Source: an uncultured Collinsella sp. (lineage in GTDB: Bacteria > Actinomycetota > Coriobacteriia > Coriobacteriales > Coriobacteriaceae). Taken from it: a stretch of DNA of 49,393 nucleotides. The translations under genes were made by a program, and so were the position numbers. The DNA lies in NCBI GenBank assembly GCA_902489965.1, contig CABUCA010000006.1, forward strand, positions 1 to 49,393, given 5' to 3'. Positions 39,881 through 49,338 of the stretch are shown piece after piece (position 1 is the stretch's first letter; every line of letters begins with the position of its first letter). Below the pieces are notes generated by a model, which had not been told where the DNA came from, searched no databases, and worked only from the letters and a program-made list of their open reading frames with translations.

Positions 39881-42800
39881 GACGACGCATCGCTGGGCGG
39901 TCGCTCAGCAAAACCCCGAGCTCGAAAAGGAGCTTTCGGCTGGTCTGGGCATTCCCGGGCTGGTGGCGCGCATTATGGTCGCGCACGGCATTGGCTCCAT
40001 CAAAGAGGGCCAATTGTTTTTGACGCCTTCGCTCGATCGCGACTGGGCCGATCCACTCATTATCCCGGGCATGTCGGTCGTTGCCGACCGCGTCGCGCGT
40101 GCTATTCGCAACCACGAGCACATTGCAGTCTTTGGCGATTTTGACGTTGACGGTATTACGTCGACCTGCCTGTTGACCGAGGCGCTGCGCACGTTTGGCG
40201 CCGATGTCACGCCGTTTATTCCGCATCGCTTTGATGAGGGCTACGGTCTTTCGCGCGCGGCACTCGACCGCGTTAACGAGCTCGCTCGCCCCCAGCTGAT
40301 CGTGACCGTCGATAACGGCATTGCCGCCAAGGAAGAGGTTTCCTATTTGGAGGACCTGGGGATCGATTTGGTGGTCACGGACCATCACGAGCCCTCCGAC
40401 CAGGTGCCGCAGGGTGTGCCCCTGACCGACCCCAAGCTCGAGGACGAGGGCCCCTCGCGCGAGCTTGCCGGTGCTGGTGTGGCGCTCAAGCTGGTGCAAG
40501 TCCTGGGTGAGCGCCTGGGCAAGCCGTCGTATTGGCGTTCGCTAATCGAGGTCGCGGCGCTGGGCACCGTGTCCGACATGATGCCGCTCACGCCCGAGAA
40601 CCGCGCGCTGGTTGCCGAGGGCATCCAGCAGATGCGCGTAACCGCTCGCCCCGGCTATATCGCGCTTGCCGCGCTTGCCAAGGCGGACCTTTCGAGCATT
40701 ACGGCGGATGGCCTGTCATTCTCGCTCATTCCCCGCTTAAACGCTGCCGGCCGCATGGCCGATCCCAAGCTGGCGCTCGACCTGCTGCTTGCCCGCAATC
40801 CCATCGAAGCAAGCGCGCTGGCGGCTGAGCTCGAGGAAATCAACCGCCAGCGCCGTGAGATCGAGGCGGAGCTCACGCGCGATGCCATGGCAAAGGTCGA
40901 GGAGACCTATGACGGCGGGCGCGCGATCGTTGTGGGCGGCGAAGGCTGGCACGAGGGCGTCAAGGGCATCGTGGCAAGCCGTCTGACCAACCGCTATCAC
41001 GTGCCGGCGCTGCTGTTCTCGATCGAGGACGGTATCGCGCGCGGCTCTGGTCGCTCGGTGGGCAAAGTTAACCTGTTTGACGCCGTCGAGCGCTGTTCCG
41101 ACCTGCTGATTCGTCGCGGCGGACATGCCGGTGCGGTGGGTGTGACCATCGAGGCATCCAAGCTCGATGAATTCCGTCGTCGCCTTTCCGCCGTGCTATC
41201 GGAGATTCCCGCTGAGGACTTTGAAGACATCGACGAGGTTGCCGCCACGGTCGACCTTTCCGAGCTGAATATCGAGACTATAGAGCAGATTTCCCGCCTT
41301 GAGCCGTTTGGCCAGGGTAATAAGGTGCCGCTGCTGGCTGCCGAGGGCGTGACGATGTGCGATCGCGCCGTGGTGGGTAAGACCGGCGAGCACATGCGCT
41401 TTGTGGCGACCGATGGCGCCGCGAGCGTGCCGGCCATTATGTTCCGCGTGCCGCAAATCGATAAGCTCATCAACTGCGATAGCGCTGTCGACTTGGTGTT
41501 CGAGGCCGTTGCCGAGCATTGGCAGGGGCGTGTGAAGCCCAAGCTCATGATCAAGGATGTTCTGGTCCGCGATACCACGCTGCCCGGCGTCGACGATCCG
41601 GCATGCGAGCTTCGTCGTGGCGTGCAGCCGGCGGATTCTGGCCTGCGCCTGGAGTCGCGCAAGCGCGAGACGCTCGCCCAGCTTTCCTATACCGAGCTCA
41701 CGCGCTCGCTTATCCATAGCTTTATCGGCTCGAACCAGCCGCACCGCGCGCAGGTCGAGGCGCTCGATGCCCTGGCCGATCACCAAAGTGTTCTGGCCGT
41801 TATGGGAACGGGGCGCGGCAAGTCGCTCATCTTCCATGTACATGCCGCGCGTGAGGCGGTGCTTCGCGGACGTGTGAGCATCTTTGTCTATCCGCTGCGT
41901 GCGCTTGTTGCCGACCAGGCCTATCACCTCTCGTCGACGATGGCATCGCTTGGCATTGGCGTTGGCGTGCTGACCGGCGAGACCGTGGAGGCGGCGCGCG
42001 ATGACGTGTTTGCCGGCTTGGCTTCGGGCCGTACCGGCATCGTGCTCACGACGCCCGAGTTCCTGTCCATTCACCGCGACCGCTTTGCGCGTTCGGGGCG
42101 CATCGGTTTTGTCGTTATCGATGAGGCGCACCACGCTGGCCTTGCCAAGGGCGGCGACCGCAGCGCCTATCTCGACATGCCCGATATCCTCAAAGCCCTG
42201 GGCGACCCGGTCGTTATGGCCGCGACGGCCACCGCGACGGCTCCGGTCGTGGCCGAGCTTGCCCGCATGCTTCCGATCACTCACACGGTGGTCGACGAGA
42301 CGGTGCGCGAGAACCTGCAGCTCGAGGACGACCGTGATCTTGCAAGTCGCGAGAACCGTTTGGTGTCGATCGTGGCGACGGGGGAGAAGACCGTCATTTA
42401 CGTCAATTCGCGCGACCAGTCCGTGGCGCTCGCCAAGACACTACGCAAACGCGTTCCCGACTGTGCGACCCGTATCGCGTTCTATAACGCTGGCCTTACG
42501 CGCACCGACCGCCATCGCGTAGAGGAGGCGTTTCGAGACGGCAGCCTCAGCTGCATCGTCTCGACATCCGCCTTTGGCGAGGGCGTCAACCTTCCCGATA
42601 TTCGCCATGTCGTGCTCTATCACATGCCGTTTGGCGGCATTGAGTTTAACCAGATGAGCGGCCGCGCCGGTCGCGATGGCCAACCCGCCGTGATCCATCT
42701 ACTCTATTCGTCGCGTGACGCCCGTATTAACGAGCGCCTACTCGACTGCTATGCGCCCGAGCGCGACGAGCTCGTCACGCTCTATCGCGCGCTGCAGACC

Positions 42801-43154
42801 ATGTGGCGCTCCAACCGCGGCAAGACCGGAGACGACTCGTTTAGCGCGAGCGATATCGACATCGCGCAGATGTGCCTTGCCATCGATGCCCGCACGCCGG
42901 TCGACGAGCGCTCGGTGGAAAGCGGCCTGGGAATCTTCGAAGAGCTTGGTTTCTGTCGCGTTTCGGGGTTTGACGACACCCGTCGCATCGCGATGGCCGA
43001 AAACCCCGGCCGTGTGCAATTGAGCAGGTCAATTCGCTATTTGGAGGGCTTGCGCTCGCGCATGGAGTTCTCGGCTTTCCGGAGCTGGGCACTCGATTCG
43101 TGCGCTTCTGATATGCTAGCCAAAGTTAACCGCCCGATCGTACCGCGGGCCTAG
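39867..43154 (+). CDS. recJ: RecJ exonuclease fused to a RecQ-like helicase
   Basis: A 1095-residue fusion from ATG 39867 (GGGGGTGG upstream). Residues 1-~560 are RecJ, the 5'-3' single-strand exonuclease: DxD motif GDFDVDG (90-96), DHH motif TDHHEP (171-176), ALGTVSDMMPL, INAAGRM-like LNAAGRMADP, and GGHAGAVGVTIE of the DHHA1 domain, then the OB fold. After a linker, residues ~610-1095 form a superfamily 2 helicase close to RecQ: MGTGRGKS (646-653), DEAH (752-755), ATATATAPV, SAFGEGVNLPD and QMSGRAGRDG. The helicase lacks an obvious HRDC domain. RecQ unwinding and RecJ trimming cooperate in recombination; here they are on one chain. It is followed by rel after 15 bp. Confidence 0.92.
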   Translation: MSSLKTTHRWAVAQQNPELEKELSAGLGIPGLVARIMVAHGIGSIKEGQLFLTPSLDRDWADPLIIPGMSVVADRVARAIRNHEHIAVFGDFDVDGITSTCLLTEALRTFGADVTPFIPHRFDEGYGLSRAALDRVNELARPQLIVTVDNGIAAKEEVSYLEDLGIDLVVTDHHEPSDQVPQGVPLTDPKLEDEGPSRELAGAGVALKLVQVLGERLGKPSYWRSLIEVAALGTVSDMMPLTPENRALVAEGIQQMRVTARPGYIALAALAKADLSSITADGLSFSLIPRLNAAGRMADPKLALDLLLARNPIEASALAAELEEINRQRREIEAELTRDAMAKVEETYDGGRAIVVGGEGWHEGVKGIVASRLTNRYHVPALLFSIEDGIARGSGRSVGKVNLFDAVERCSDLLIRRGGHAGAVGVTIEASKLDEFRRRLSAVLSEIPAEDFEDIDEVAATVDLSELNIETIEQISRLEPFGQGNKVPLLAAEGVTMCDRAVVGKTGEHMRFVATDGAASVPAIMFRVPQIDKLINCDSAVDLVFEAVAEHWQGRVKPKLMIKDVLVRDTTLPGVDDPACELRRGVQPADSGLRLESRKRETLAQLSYTELTRSLIHSFIGSNQPHRAQVEALDALADHQSVLAVMGTGRGKSLIFHVHAAREAVLRGRVSIFVYPLRALVADQAYHLSSTMASLGIGVGVLTGETVEAARDDVFAGLASGRTGIVLTTPEFLSIHRDRFARSGRIGFVVIDEAHHAGLAKGGDRSAYLDMPDILKALGDPVVMAATATATAPVVAELARMLPITHTVVDETVRENLQLEDDRDLASRENRLVSIVATGEKTVIYVNSRDQSVALAKTLRKRVPDCATRIAFYNAGLTRTDRHRVEEAFRDGSLSCIVSTSAFGEGVNLPDIRHVVLYHMPFGGIEFNQMSGRAGRDGQPAVIHLLYSSRDARINERLLDCYAPERDELVTLYRALQTMWRSNRGKTGDDSFSASDIDIAQMCLAIDARTPVDERSVESGLGIFEELGFCRVSGFDDTRRIAMAENPGRVQLSRSIRYLEGLRSRMEFSAFRSWALDSCASDMLAKVNRPIVPRA

Positions 43155-43169
43155 GGGAAGGGGACCTCG

Positions 43170-45530
43170 ATGGATGCCGCAGCCCGTACCGCCCATGATT
43201 CCACCCTCCAGCCGTTTTCGGAGATGGAGCACTATAAGCATGCCGATGAGCTGCCGCCCGAGATTATGGCGGACAGCTACGACAAGCTGGAGCGCCTGTG
43301 CCTCAAATATATGAATGAGGAGGACTTCTCTAAGGTGGAGCAGGCCTATTGCTTTGCCGCCGAGAAGCACTGCAACCAAAAGCGCCGCTCGGGCGAGATG
43401 TACATTAACCATCCCGTCGAGGTGGCCATCATTTTGGCCGATCTCAAGATGGACTGCGATGTGGTGTGCGCCGCGCTGCTGCACGATACCGTCGAGGATA
43501 CCGAGACCTCGCTTGCCGATGTGTCCGGCCTGTTTGGCGATACGGTAGCCGAGCTCGTCGATGGCGTGACCAAGCTCACCAACATCGAAGTCGACAGCAT
43601 GGACGAGAAGCAGGCCCTCACGCTGCGCAAGATGTTCCTCGCCATGTCCAAGGACATCCGCGTCATTATCGTTAAGCTTGCCGACCGCCTGCATAACATG
43701 CGTACGCTGGCGGCCCTTCGCGAGGACCGTCGCCTGTTTAAGGCTCGCGAGACCATGGACGTGTATGCGCCCCTGGCCGACCGTCTGGGCATGAGCTCTA
43801 TTAAGTGGGAGCTCGAGGACCTGTCCTTCTTCTACCTGGAGCCCGATGCCTACCAGCGCATTGCGCGCATGGTGGCTGAGTCGCGCGAGGTTCGCGAGCG
43901 CTATCTGGCCGAGACTATCAAGACGCTCACCGACGAGCTCAACCGCATTGGCCTGGAGGGCTTCCAGATCAATGGCCGTTCCAAGCACTATTGGTCCATC
44001 TACCAAAAGATGAAGCGCAAGGGCAAGGAATTTTCCGAGATCTACGACCTGGTGGCACTGCGTGTCATCACGCATTCGGTGCGCGATTGCTACTCCACGC
44101 TCGGCGCGGTGCATACGCTGTGGCACCCCATGCCCGGTCGCTTTAAAGACTATATCGCCATGCCCAAGGTCAATAACTACCAGTCGCTCCACACGACGGT
44201 TATCGGCCCTACGGCCCGCCCGCTCGAGATTCAGATTCGAACCTACGAGATGCATGAGCAGGCCGAGTACGGCATTGCCGCCCACTGGCTCTATAAGAAG
44301 TCGGGCGGATCGTCTGCGTCTAAGACCAATGATGCCCAGCGTCTGGACGACCAGATTAACTGGCTCAAACATTCGCTCGATTGGGCGGCGTCTGACGAGA
44401 TCACCGACGCTAAGGAATACCTGCACTCGCTGAAGGTCGACTTGTTTGACCAGGAGATTTTTGTCTTTACGCCCAAGGGCGAGGTCATGGCGCTTCGTGC
44501 CGGCTCCACGCCGCTCGACTTTGCCTATGCCGTTCACACCGAGGTGGGCAACCACTGCGTCGGCGCCAAGATCAACGGTGCGGTGGCCCCGCTCACGCAC
44601 GAGATCAAGACGGGCGACCGCGTTGAAATCCTGACCAACAAGAGTTCCAAGCCGTCGCGTGATTGGCTCAAGATCGTTAAGACACCTTCCGCCAAGTCAA
44701 AGATCCGCCGCTATTTTGCCGCCGCGACCAAGGACGACGACGCTGCTGCCGGCCGCGATATACTGGCCAAGGACCTGCGCAAGCGCGGGTATGGCATCTC
44801 TACGCCGCGATCCACGCGTGCGCTCAACGCCGTGGCGGAGCAGTTTAACTACAAGCAGCTCGAGGACCTGTTTGCCGCCGTCGGCGCCGGCAAGGTTGCC
44901 CCGCGCGCTGTGGGTAACAAGGTCGAGCAAATCTTGGACCCCAAGCCCGAGGAACAGCTCACCAAAGCCGAGGCTATCGCCGAGGTCGTGAAACAGCCGG
45001 CCCGAGGCTCCAACCGCAAGCCGCAAAAGCGTGGCAAGAGCGCCAGCAACGGCATTATCGTCAAGGGCGAGAGCAACAGCGGCCTGCTGGTCCGTCTGGC
45101 GCATTGCTGCAATCCGGTGACGGGCGACGATATCGTCGGCTTCATCACGCGCGGTCGTGGCGTTTCGGTGCATCGCGCCAACTGCCCCAACGTCAAGGGT
45201 CTTATGGAGCATCCCGAGCGCATGATCGAAGTGGAGTGGGACGGCGCAGCCGACACCCTCTTCCAGGTCGAGATCGTGGTCGAGTGCCTGGACCGCATGG
45301 GCCTGCTCAAGGATGTCACCATTGCCATTGGCGATGCGGGCGGCAATATCCTTTCTGCCGCCACGTCGACCAACCGCGAGGGTATTGCAACCCTGCGCTT
45401 TATGGTCGAGATCTCGGATGCGAGTGGTCTGGATCCGCTGCTGGCCTCTATCAGCAGCGTTGACTCGGTCTACGACGCACGCCGCCTGATGCCCGGCGAG
45501 GGTGGAGCCCAGCTTAAGCGCCGCGTTTAG
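43170..45530 (+). CDS. rel: Bifunctional (p)ppGpp synthetase/hydrolase
   Basis: A 786-residue long RSH protein. The hydrolase HD pair is at 105-106 (AALLHDTVEDTE), with HPVEVAIILADL before it and KLADRLHNMRTL after, so the hydrolase site looks intact. The synthetase domain follows (GRSKHYWSIYQKMKRKGKEF, YDLVALRVIT). TGS (FVFTPKGEVMALRAGSTPLD), a helical/zinc-finger part (LAHCCNPVTGDDIVGFITRG) and an ACT domain complete it. It makes and degrades the stringent-response alarmone. ATG 43170 has GGAAGGGGA upstream. It sits between recJ-recQ and a metallo-hydrolase, an order familiar from other Gram-positives apart from a missing dtd. Confidence 0.95.
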   Translation: MDAAARTAHDSTLQPFSEMEHYKHADELPPEIMADSYDKLERLCLKYMNEEDFSKVEQAYCFAAEKHCNQKRRSGEMYINHPVEVAIILADLKMDCDVVCAALLHDTVEDTETSLADVSGLFGDTVAELVDGVTKLTNIEVDSMDEKQALTLRKMFLAMSKDIRVIIVKLADRLHNMRTLAALREDRRLFKARETMDVYAPLADRLGMSSIKWELEDLSFFYLEPDAYQRIARMVAESREVRERYLAETIKTLTDELNRIGLEGFQINGRSKHYWSIYQKMKRKGKEFSEIYDLVALRVITHSVRDCYSTLGAVHTLWHPMPGRFKDYIAMPKVNNYQSLHTTVIGPTARPLEIQIRTYEMHEQAEYGIAAHWLYKKSGGSSASKTNDAQRLDDQINWLKHSLDWAASDEITDAKEYLHSLKVDLFDQEIFVFTPKGEVMALRAGSTPLDFAYAVHTEVGNHCVGAKINGAVAPLTHEIKTGDRVEILTNKSSKPSRDWLKIVKTPSAKSKIRRYFAAATKDDDAAAGRDILAKDLRKRGYGISTPRSTRALNAVAEQFNYKQLEDLFAAVGAGKVAPRAVGNKVEQILDPKPEEQLTKAEAIAEVVKQPARGSNRKPQKRGKSASNGIIVKGESNSGLLVRLAHCCNPVTGDDIVGFITRGRGVSVHRANCPNVKGLMEHPERMIEVEWDGAADTLFQVEIVVECLDRMGLLKDVTIAIGDAGGNILSAATSTNREGIATLRFMVEISDASGLDPLLASISSVDSVYDARRLMPGEGGAQLKRRV

Positions 45531-45567
45531 TCGCGACGAACGCGCCACATTATCAATATTCGCTACA

Positions 45568-45593
45568 CTCGAGGCATCGTTTGATGCCTCGAG
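45568..45593. terminator. 11-bp hairpin between rel and the hydrolase
   Basis: The arms ctcgaggcatc (45568-45578) and gatgcctcgag (45583-45593) pair perfectly around 4 nt. Only ttctat follows, so it is a weak terminator or a 5'-UTR hairpin for the next gene. Confidence 0.55.
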
Positions 45594-45614
45594 TTCTATA
45601 GAGAGGAGAGGGAC

Positions 45615-46298
45615 ATGAGTGCTGTGTCCTTGGATGTAACTCCCAAGGGATCGGTCGAGATTGAGACGCTCGTAAACGGTCCCATTCAGACCAATAGCTA
45701 TGCTTTTATTTCGGGCAATGAGTGCGTGATTATCGACCCTGCGTGGGAAGGCGAGCGCCTGGTGGAGCATATTCGAGCCGAACATCCCGGCGTACGCGTG
45801 CTTGGCGCCGTATGCACTCATGGCCATGCCGATCATGTTGGTGGTGTTGCCGGCGTGCGAACCGCCGTTGGCGAGGGCTGCCAGTATGAGCTGTGTGCTA
45901 AGGATGCGGCGGTGCCGCATGCGAATATCGAGGAACAGCGAGCTATGTGGGGCATTGAGACGCCCGACCCCGGGGAGCCGACGTGCCTGCTCGCCGAGGG
46001 CGATGCTATCGAGGTGGGCGATATCTGCCTGCAGGTGATCGAGACACCAGGGCATACGCCGGGCGGGATCGTCTTGTTCGCCGCCACCGAGCAGGGAAGC
46101 ATCGCCTTTGTTGGCGACACCCTGTTCCCGGGCAGCCACGGCCGCACCGATCTTGCCGGTGGCGACGAGGCGGCGATTCTGCGCTCGCTCTCCAAGCTCG
46201 CCCGGCTTCTTCCACCCGATACCGTTTGCTTAACCGGCCATGGTGATTCGACCACCATGGCACGCGAGCTCATGCAGAACCCTTTCATGCAGGTGTAG
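45615..46298 (+). CDS. MBL-fold metal-dependent hydrolase
   Basis: A 227-residue metallo-beta-lactamase-fold protein. The zinc motif HxHxDH is at 69-74 (THGHADHVGG), with further ligands in ETPGHTPGGI and FVGDTLF and the final histidine in LTGHGD. It resembles glyoxalase II/YcbL-type thioester hydrolases; hydrolases of this sort often sit beside rel in Gram-positive bacteria. ATG 45615 follows GAGAGGAGAGGG. Confidence 0.9.
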   Translation: MSAVSLDVTPKGSVEIETLVNGPIQTNSYAFISGNECVIIDPAWEGERLVEHIRAEHPGVRVLGAVCTHGHADHVGGVAGVRTAVGEGCQYELCAKDAAVPHANIEEQRAMWGIETPDPGEPTCLLAEGDAIEVGDICLQVIETPGHTPGGIVLFAATEQGSIAFVGDTLFPGSHGRTDLAGGDEAAILRSLSKLARLLPPDTVCLTGHGDSTTMARELMQNPFMQV

Positions 46299-46447
46299 CT
46301 TTATAGTCAGCTTCTAAAGCACGAGAAGCGTCCAAACGTCAAGCTATTTTTCCCCAACGGGTCGATTCCGTAGGGCAAACGGTCAAAAAAAGTCTGTTTG
46401 GACGATATTCGTGAACAAACGAACGTTTATGCTCGGGTGCGCCGTGG

Positions 46448-46453
46448 TAAAAT
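46448..46453 (+). promoter_or_regulatory. Candidate extended -10 promoter of fba
   Basis: TGG-TAAAAT forms an extended -10 about 40 bp before the fba start codon. The -35 match is poor (gtttat). The spacing leaves a short leader with the strong ribosome site AGGAGGT. Confidence 0.5.
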
Positions 46454-46493
46454 CTCAGGCGTTATCGGAGCAACCTTACAGGAGGTTTCTTTT

Positions 46494-47360
46494 ATGCTCG
46501 TCAACGCAGCAGACATGCTCAAGAAGGCCGAGGCCGGCAAGTACGCTCTCGGTGCCTTCAACACCAACAACCTCGAGTGGACCCTGGCTATTCTCCAGGC
46601 CGCCGAGGAGGCCAAGTCTCCGCTGATCCTTCAGTGCACCGCTGGTGCCGCTAAGTGGATGGGCGGTTTCAAGGTCTGCGCCGACATGGTCAAGGCTGCC
46701 GTCGAGGCCACGGGCGTTACCGTTCCCGTCGCCCTTCACCTCGATCACGGTTCTTACGAGGACTGCTTCAAGTGCATCGAGGCCGGCTTCACGTCCATCA
46801 TGTATGACGGCTCTCACGAGGAGACCTTCCAGCTTAACCTCGACCGCACCAAGGAGCTCGTTGAGCTTGCCCACTCCAAGGGCATGTCCATCGAGGCCGA
46901 GGTCGGCGGCATCGGCGGCACCGAGGACGGCGTGACCTCCAACGGCGAGCTCGCTGACCCCGCTGAGTGCAAGCAGATTGCTGACCTGGGCGTCGACTTC
47001 CTCGCCTGCGGCATCGGCAACATCCACGGCGTCTATCCCGCCGACTGGGCTGGCCTTTCCTTCGAGCGTCTGGGCGAGATCAAGGCCCAGACCGGCGACC
47101 TGCCCCTCGTCCTGCACGGTGGCACCGGCATCCCCGAGGATCAGATCAAGAAGGCCATCTCCCTGGGCATCTCCAAGATCAACGTCAACACCGACCTGCA
47201 GCTCGTCTTCGCCAAGGGCGTCCGTGAGTACATCGAGGCTGGCAAGGATCAGCAGGGCAAGGGCTTCGATCCCCGCAAGCTCCTCAAGCCTGGTCGCGAC
47301 AACATCGTTGCCCGCACCAAGGAGCTCATGGAGGAGTTTGGCTCCGTCAACAAGGCGTAA
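46494..47360 (+). CDS. fba: Class II fructose-1,6-bisphosphate aldolase
   Basis: A 288-residue zinc aldolase of glycolysis and gluconeogenesis. I chose ATG 46494 behind ACAGGAGGT (spacing 7), not the longer frame from 46398. Signatures are GAFNTNNLEWTLAILQAA, VALHLDHGSYEDC (zinc histidine), SIMYDGSHEETF, EAEVGGIGGTEDG, GNIHGVYP, LHGGTGIPEDQIK and KINVNTDLQL. Its codon use is strongly biased to C/G-ending preferred codons, as expected for a highly expressed gene. A large stem-loop follows the stop. Confidence 0.96.
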   Translation: MLVNAADMLKKAEAGKYALGAFNTNNLEWTLAILQAAEEAKSPLILQCTAGAAKWMGGFKVCADMVKAAVEATGVTVPVALHLDHGSYEDCFKCIEAGFTSIMYDGSHEETFQLNLDRTKELVELAHSKGMSIEAEVGGIGGTEDGVTSNGELADPAECKQIADLGVDFLACGIGNIHGVYPADWAGLSFERLGEIKAQTGDLPLVLHGGTGIPEDQIKKAISLGISKINVNTDLQLVFAKGVREYIEAGKDQQGKGFDPRKLLKPGRDNIVARTKELMEEFGSVNKA

Positions 47361-47382
47361 GTAGCGGTTTAACTTTCCCGCC

Positions 47383-47479
47383 GGAGGCCCCGTTTCCCCT
47401 ACGCTGTTTCCCTCGCGCTCACCTGGCTTCGCCAGAAGTCGCGCGACGGAATCAGCTCCGGGGAAACGGGGCCTCCTTT
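47383..47479 (+). terminator. Large branched stem-loop after fba
   Basis: The arms ggaggccccgtttcccc (47383-47399) and ggggaaacggggcctcc (47460-47476) are perfectly complementary over 17 bp, with TTTG after. The 60-nt interior holds a further hairpin (ctggc-ttc-gccag) inside gcgcg/cgcgc flanks. It probably ends the fba transcript, but it is far larger than the other terminators here. Confidence 0.7.
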
Positions 47480-47576
47480 GTTAACTCGCTACAGGGTTAC
47501 TGGGCTGAATTCATTTTTATAGGTACCGTTTATCGGTGTTGAGGGTTCCTTTGTTGGGGCTTTCTTTTTATCTCGC

Positions 47577-47582
47577 TACAAT
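47577..47582 (+). promoter_or_regulatory. Candidate promoter of the transglutaminase-like gene
   Basis: TACAAT, with TTGGGG 17 bp upstream (47554-47559), lies 35 bp before the ATG. The region is T-rich and distinct from the fba stem-loop. Confidence 0.5.
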
Positions 47583-47617
47583 GGGCTTCAAGCGTTCTAG
47601 TGACTTGGAGTTTTGGT

Positions 47618-49051
47618 ATGGCTGTTATTGATGTGCTGCCTTCGGATGGGAAGGTTATTGACGAAGGTCCTGTTGGTTGCTCTGTTGATGTTTGCTGTGA
47701 TGATTTTCGTCATCTCGATATTGGACTGCCGCCCGAGATTCTTCGTCTTAAGGATGCCGGCTATTTGACGCAGGCTGTTGCTGCTTGCGATCGCCTTTTG
47801 GAGCAGAATCCTGAGCCTTCGCTGGCTGCTTGTGTTCGTGCCGAGCGGTATCGCATGCTCGAGACGCCGCTTCATTTTTCGGTGTCGCGCGATCAGGCTA
47901 TTGCGATGATTCGCGAGGAGTGGCCAGAGTTTACCGAAGAGCAGTTTGATGACCTGATTAATCGCAAGCGTATTGACTGGCGCTTTATCGATGGCGAGCT
48001 GTTCGTACTCGACAACTTCCTCGATTCGCTTCGCGTGTACCCTAAGGAGGTTCCGGGCCTGCGTCCCGATTCTACGGACGGCATCGCGCTACGTAACCAG
48101 ATGCTCAGGGAGATGGAGTCGCAAAACGGGTTGGCTCGTGCCATCACGCTTAAGGCGTCCGTGTCTGTCCCCGGGGCTCTGAAGGGAGAAGCTGTTCGCG
48201 CGTGGCTACCCGTTGCCGCCGCCTGTCGTCAACAGTCTCATATCGAGGTTCTCGACATGACGTCGGAGGGCACCGTTTCCTCTGAGAACGTTTCGGCTCG
48301 CACTGCCTCTTGGACATCTTCGACTGAACATTCATTCTCGGTGACCTATCGCTATCACATCGATGCCGCCTATTGCGATATCTATGGTGGCGCGCTCCCA
48401 TCGCATGCGTGCATGGACACGCCGCTGCCCGAGGACACTTCCGAGGACCGTCCGCACATTGCGTTTACGCCGTACCTGCGACAGTTGACGGAGCGTGTTA
48501 TTGACGGGCTCGAGGATCCGCTCGATCGCGCGCGTGCTATCTATGATTACCTGACACAGCATATCGACTATCGCTATCAGCCACCGTACCTGCTTTTGGG
48601 ATCTATTGCCGACGACTGTGCGCATTCGCTCCGCGGCGATTGCGGCGTTATGGCGCTCACGTTTATCACCATGTGCCGCATCGCGGGCGTTCCTGCCCGT
48701 TGGCAGAGCGGCCTGTATGTTGCGCCCGACTCGGTGGGACCGCACGACTGGGCCGAGTTCTACACACCCCAGACCGGTTGGCTTAACGCCGACGTATCGT
48801 TTGGTTCCTCGGCACGCAGGATGGGGGAGGAGTGGCGCCGTCGTCACTACTTTGGCAATCTCGACCCGTGGCGTATGGTGGCCAACAATCGATTCCAGGC
48901 TGAATTTGTGCCTGCTTTCGATGGCATGCGCGAGGATCCCTATGACAACCAGATGGGCGAGGCCTCGGTTGACGGACGTGGATGTCGTAAGCGGGAGATG
49001 TTGCGCAAGGTTGAGCTTATCGAAATGCTCGAAGTTCCATTTTCGGACTAA
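47618..49051 (+). CDS. Transglutaminase-like cysteine peptidase-fold protein
   Basis: A 477-residue protein from ATG 47618 (GGAG upstream). The C-terminal half contains a transglutaminase core with the expected triad: Cys342 in RGDCGVMALTF, His376 in GPHDWAEFY and Asp392 in WLNADVSFG. A helical segment (DPLDRARAIYDYLTQHIDYR) precedes it, as in this family. The N-terminal ~150 residues look helical, with QAVAACDRLLEQNPEP like a TPR turn. No signal peptide or membrane helix is seen, so it is probably cytosolic. Early codons are less GC-rich than in neighbouring genes. Substrate unknown; bacterial members include peptidases and amidases. Confidence 0.85.
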   Translation: MAVIDVLPSDGKVIDEGPVGCSVDVCCDDFRHLDIGLPPEILRLKDAGYLTQAVAACDRLLEQNPEPSLAACVRAERYRMLETPLHFSVSRDQAIAMIREEWPEFTEEQFDDLINRKRIDWRFIDGELFVLDNFLDSLRVYPKEVPGLRPDSTDGIALRNQMLREMESQNGLARAITLKASVSVPGALKGEAVRAWLPVAAACRQQSHIEVLDMTSEGTVSSENVSARTASWTSSTEHSFSVTYRYHIDAAYCDIYGGALPSHACMDTPLPEDTSEDRPHIAFTPYLRQLTERVIDGLEDPLDRARAIYDYLTQHIDYRYQPPYLLLGSIADDCAHSLRGDCGVMALTFITMCRIAGVPARWQSGLYVAPDSVGPHDWAEFYTPQTGWLNADVSFGSSARRMGEEWRRRHYFGNLDPWRMVANNRFQAEFVPAFDGMREDPYDNQMGEASVDGRGCRKREMLRKVELIEMLEVPFSD

Positions 49052-49090
49052 TCAACAGAAAGCTGTGATAAACTAACTCACGCATTACGT

Positions 49091-49177
49091 GCCCGAGTGG
49101 CGGAATTGGCAGACGCAGTGGACTCAAAATCCACCGTTGGCAACAACGTGCGAGTTCGAGTCTCGCCTCGGGCACCA
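49091..49177 (+). tRNA. tRNA-Leu (anticodon CAA)
   Basis: A class II tRNA with acceptor stem gcccgag/ctcgggc, encoded CCA end, D-arm, anticodon stem gtgga/tccac with loop ctcaaaa (CAA, reading UUG), a long variable arm (cgttg-gcaa-caacg) and T-arm gcgag-ttcgagt-ctcgc. Confidence 0.96.
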
Positions 49178-49209
49178 TACATGCAAGTGAGCGTTCAAGG
49201 GGGTCAAGA
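49155..49209 (+). repeat. Direct repeat copy 1: tRNA-Leu 3' end plus downstream flank
   Basis: 55 bp starting in the T-loop (ttcgagtctcgcctcgggca) and running through CCA into the first part of the terminator. It is identical to 49339-49393. Confidence 0.93.
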
Positions 49210-49219
49210 CCCCCTTTTT
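49197..49219 (+). terminator. Terminator of tRNA-Leu
   Basis: The stem aagggggtc/gacccccttttt with a 2-nt loop and a T5 tail lies 20 bp after the tRNA. Confidence 0.85.
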
Positions 49220-49254
49220 CGTGCCGAACTCGCGTGAGCGCGCGGAGCGTTAAG

Positions 49255-49277
49255 CAAACAGGCCCGTGGCCTGTTTG
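49255..49277. repeat. 10-bp hairpin between the two tRNA-Leu repeats
   Basis: The arms caaacaggcc (49255-49264) and ggcctgtttg (49268-49277) pair perfectly with a 3-nt loop, inside the 129-bp spacer between the direct repeats. Confidence 0.6.
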
Positions 49278-49338
49278 TAGCGGAGCGTGGCGAGGGCGCC
49301 ATGCGCCCGAAGCCCGGGGCTTCGCGAAGCGAAGGCCC

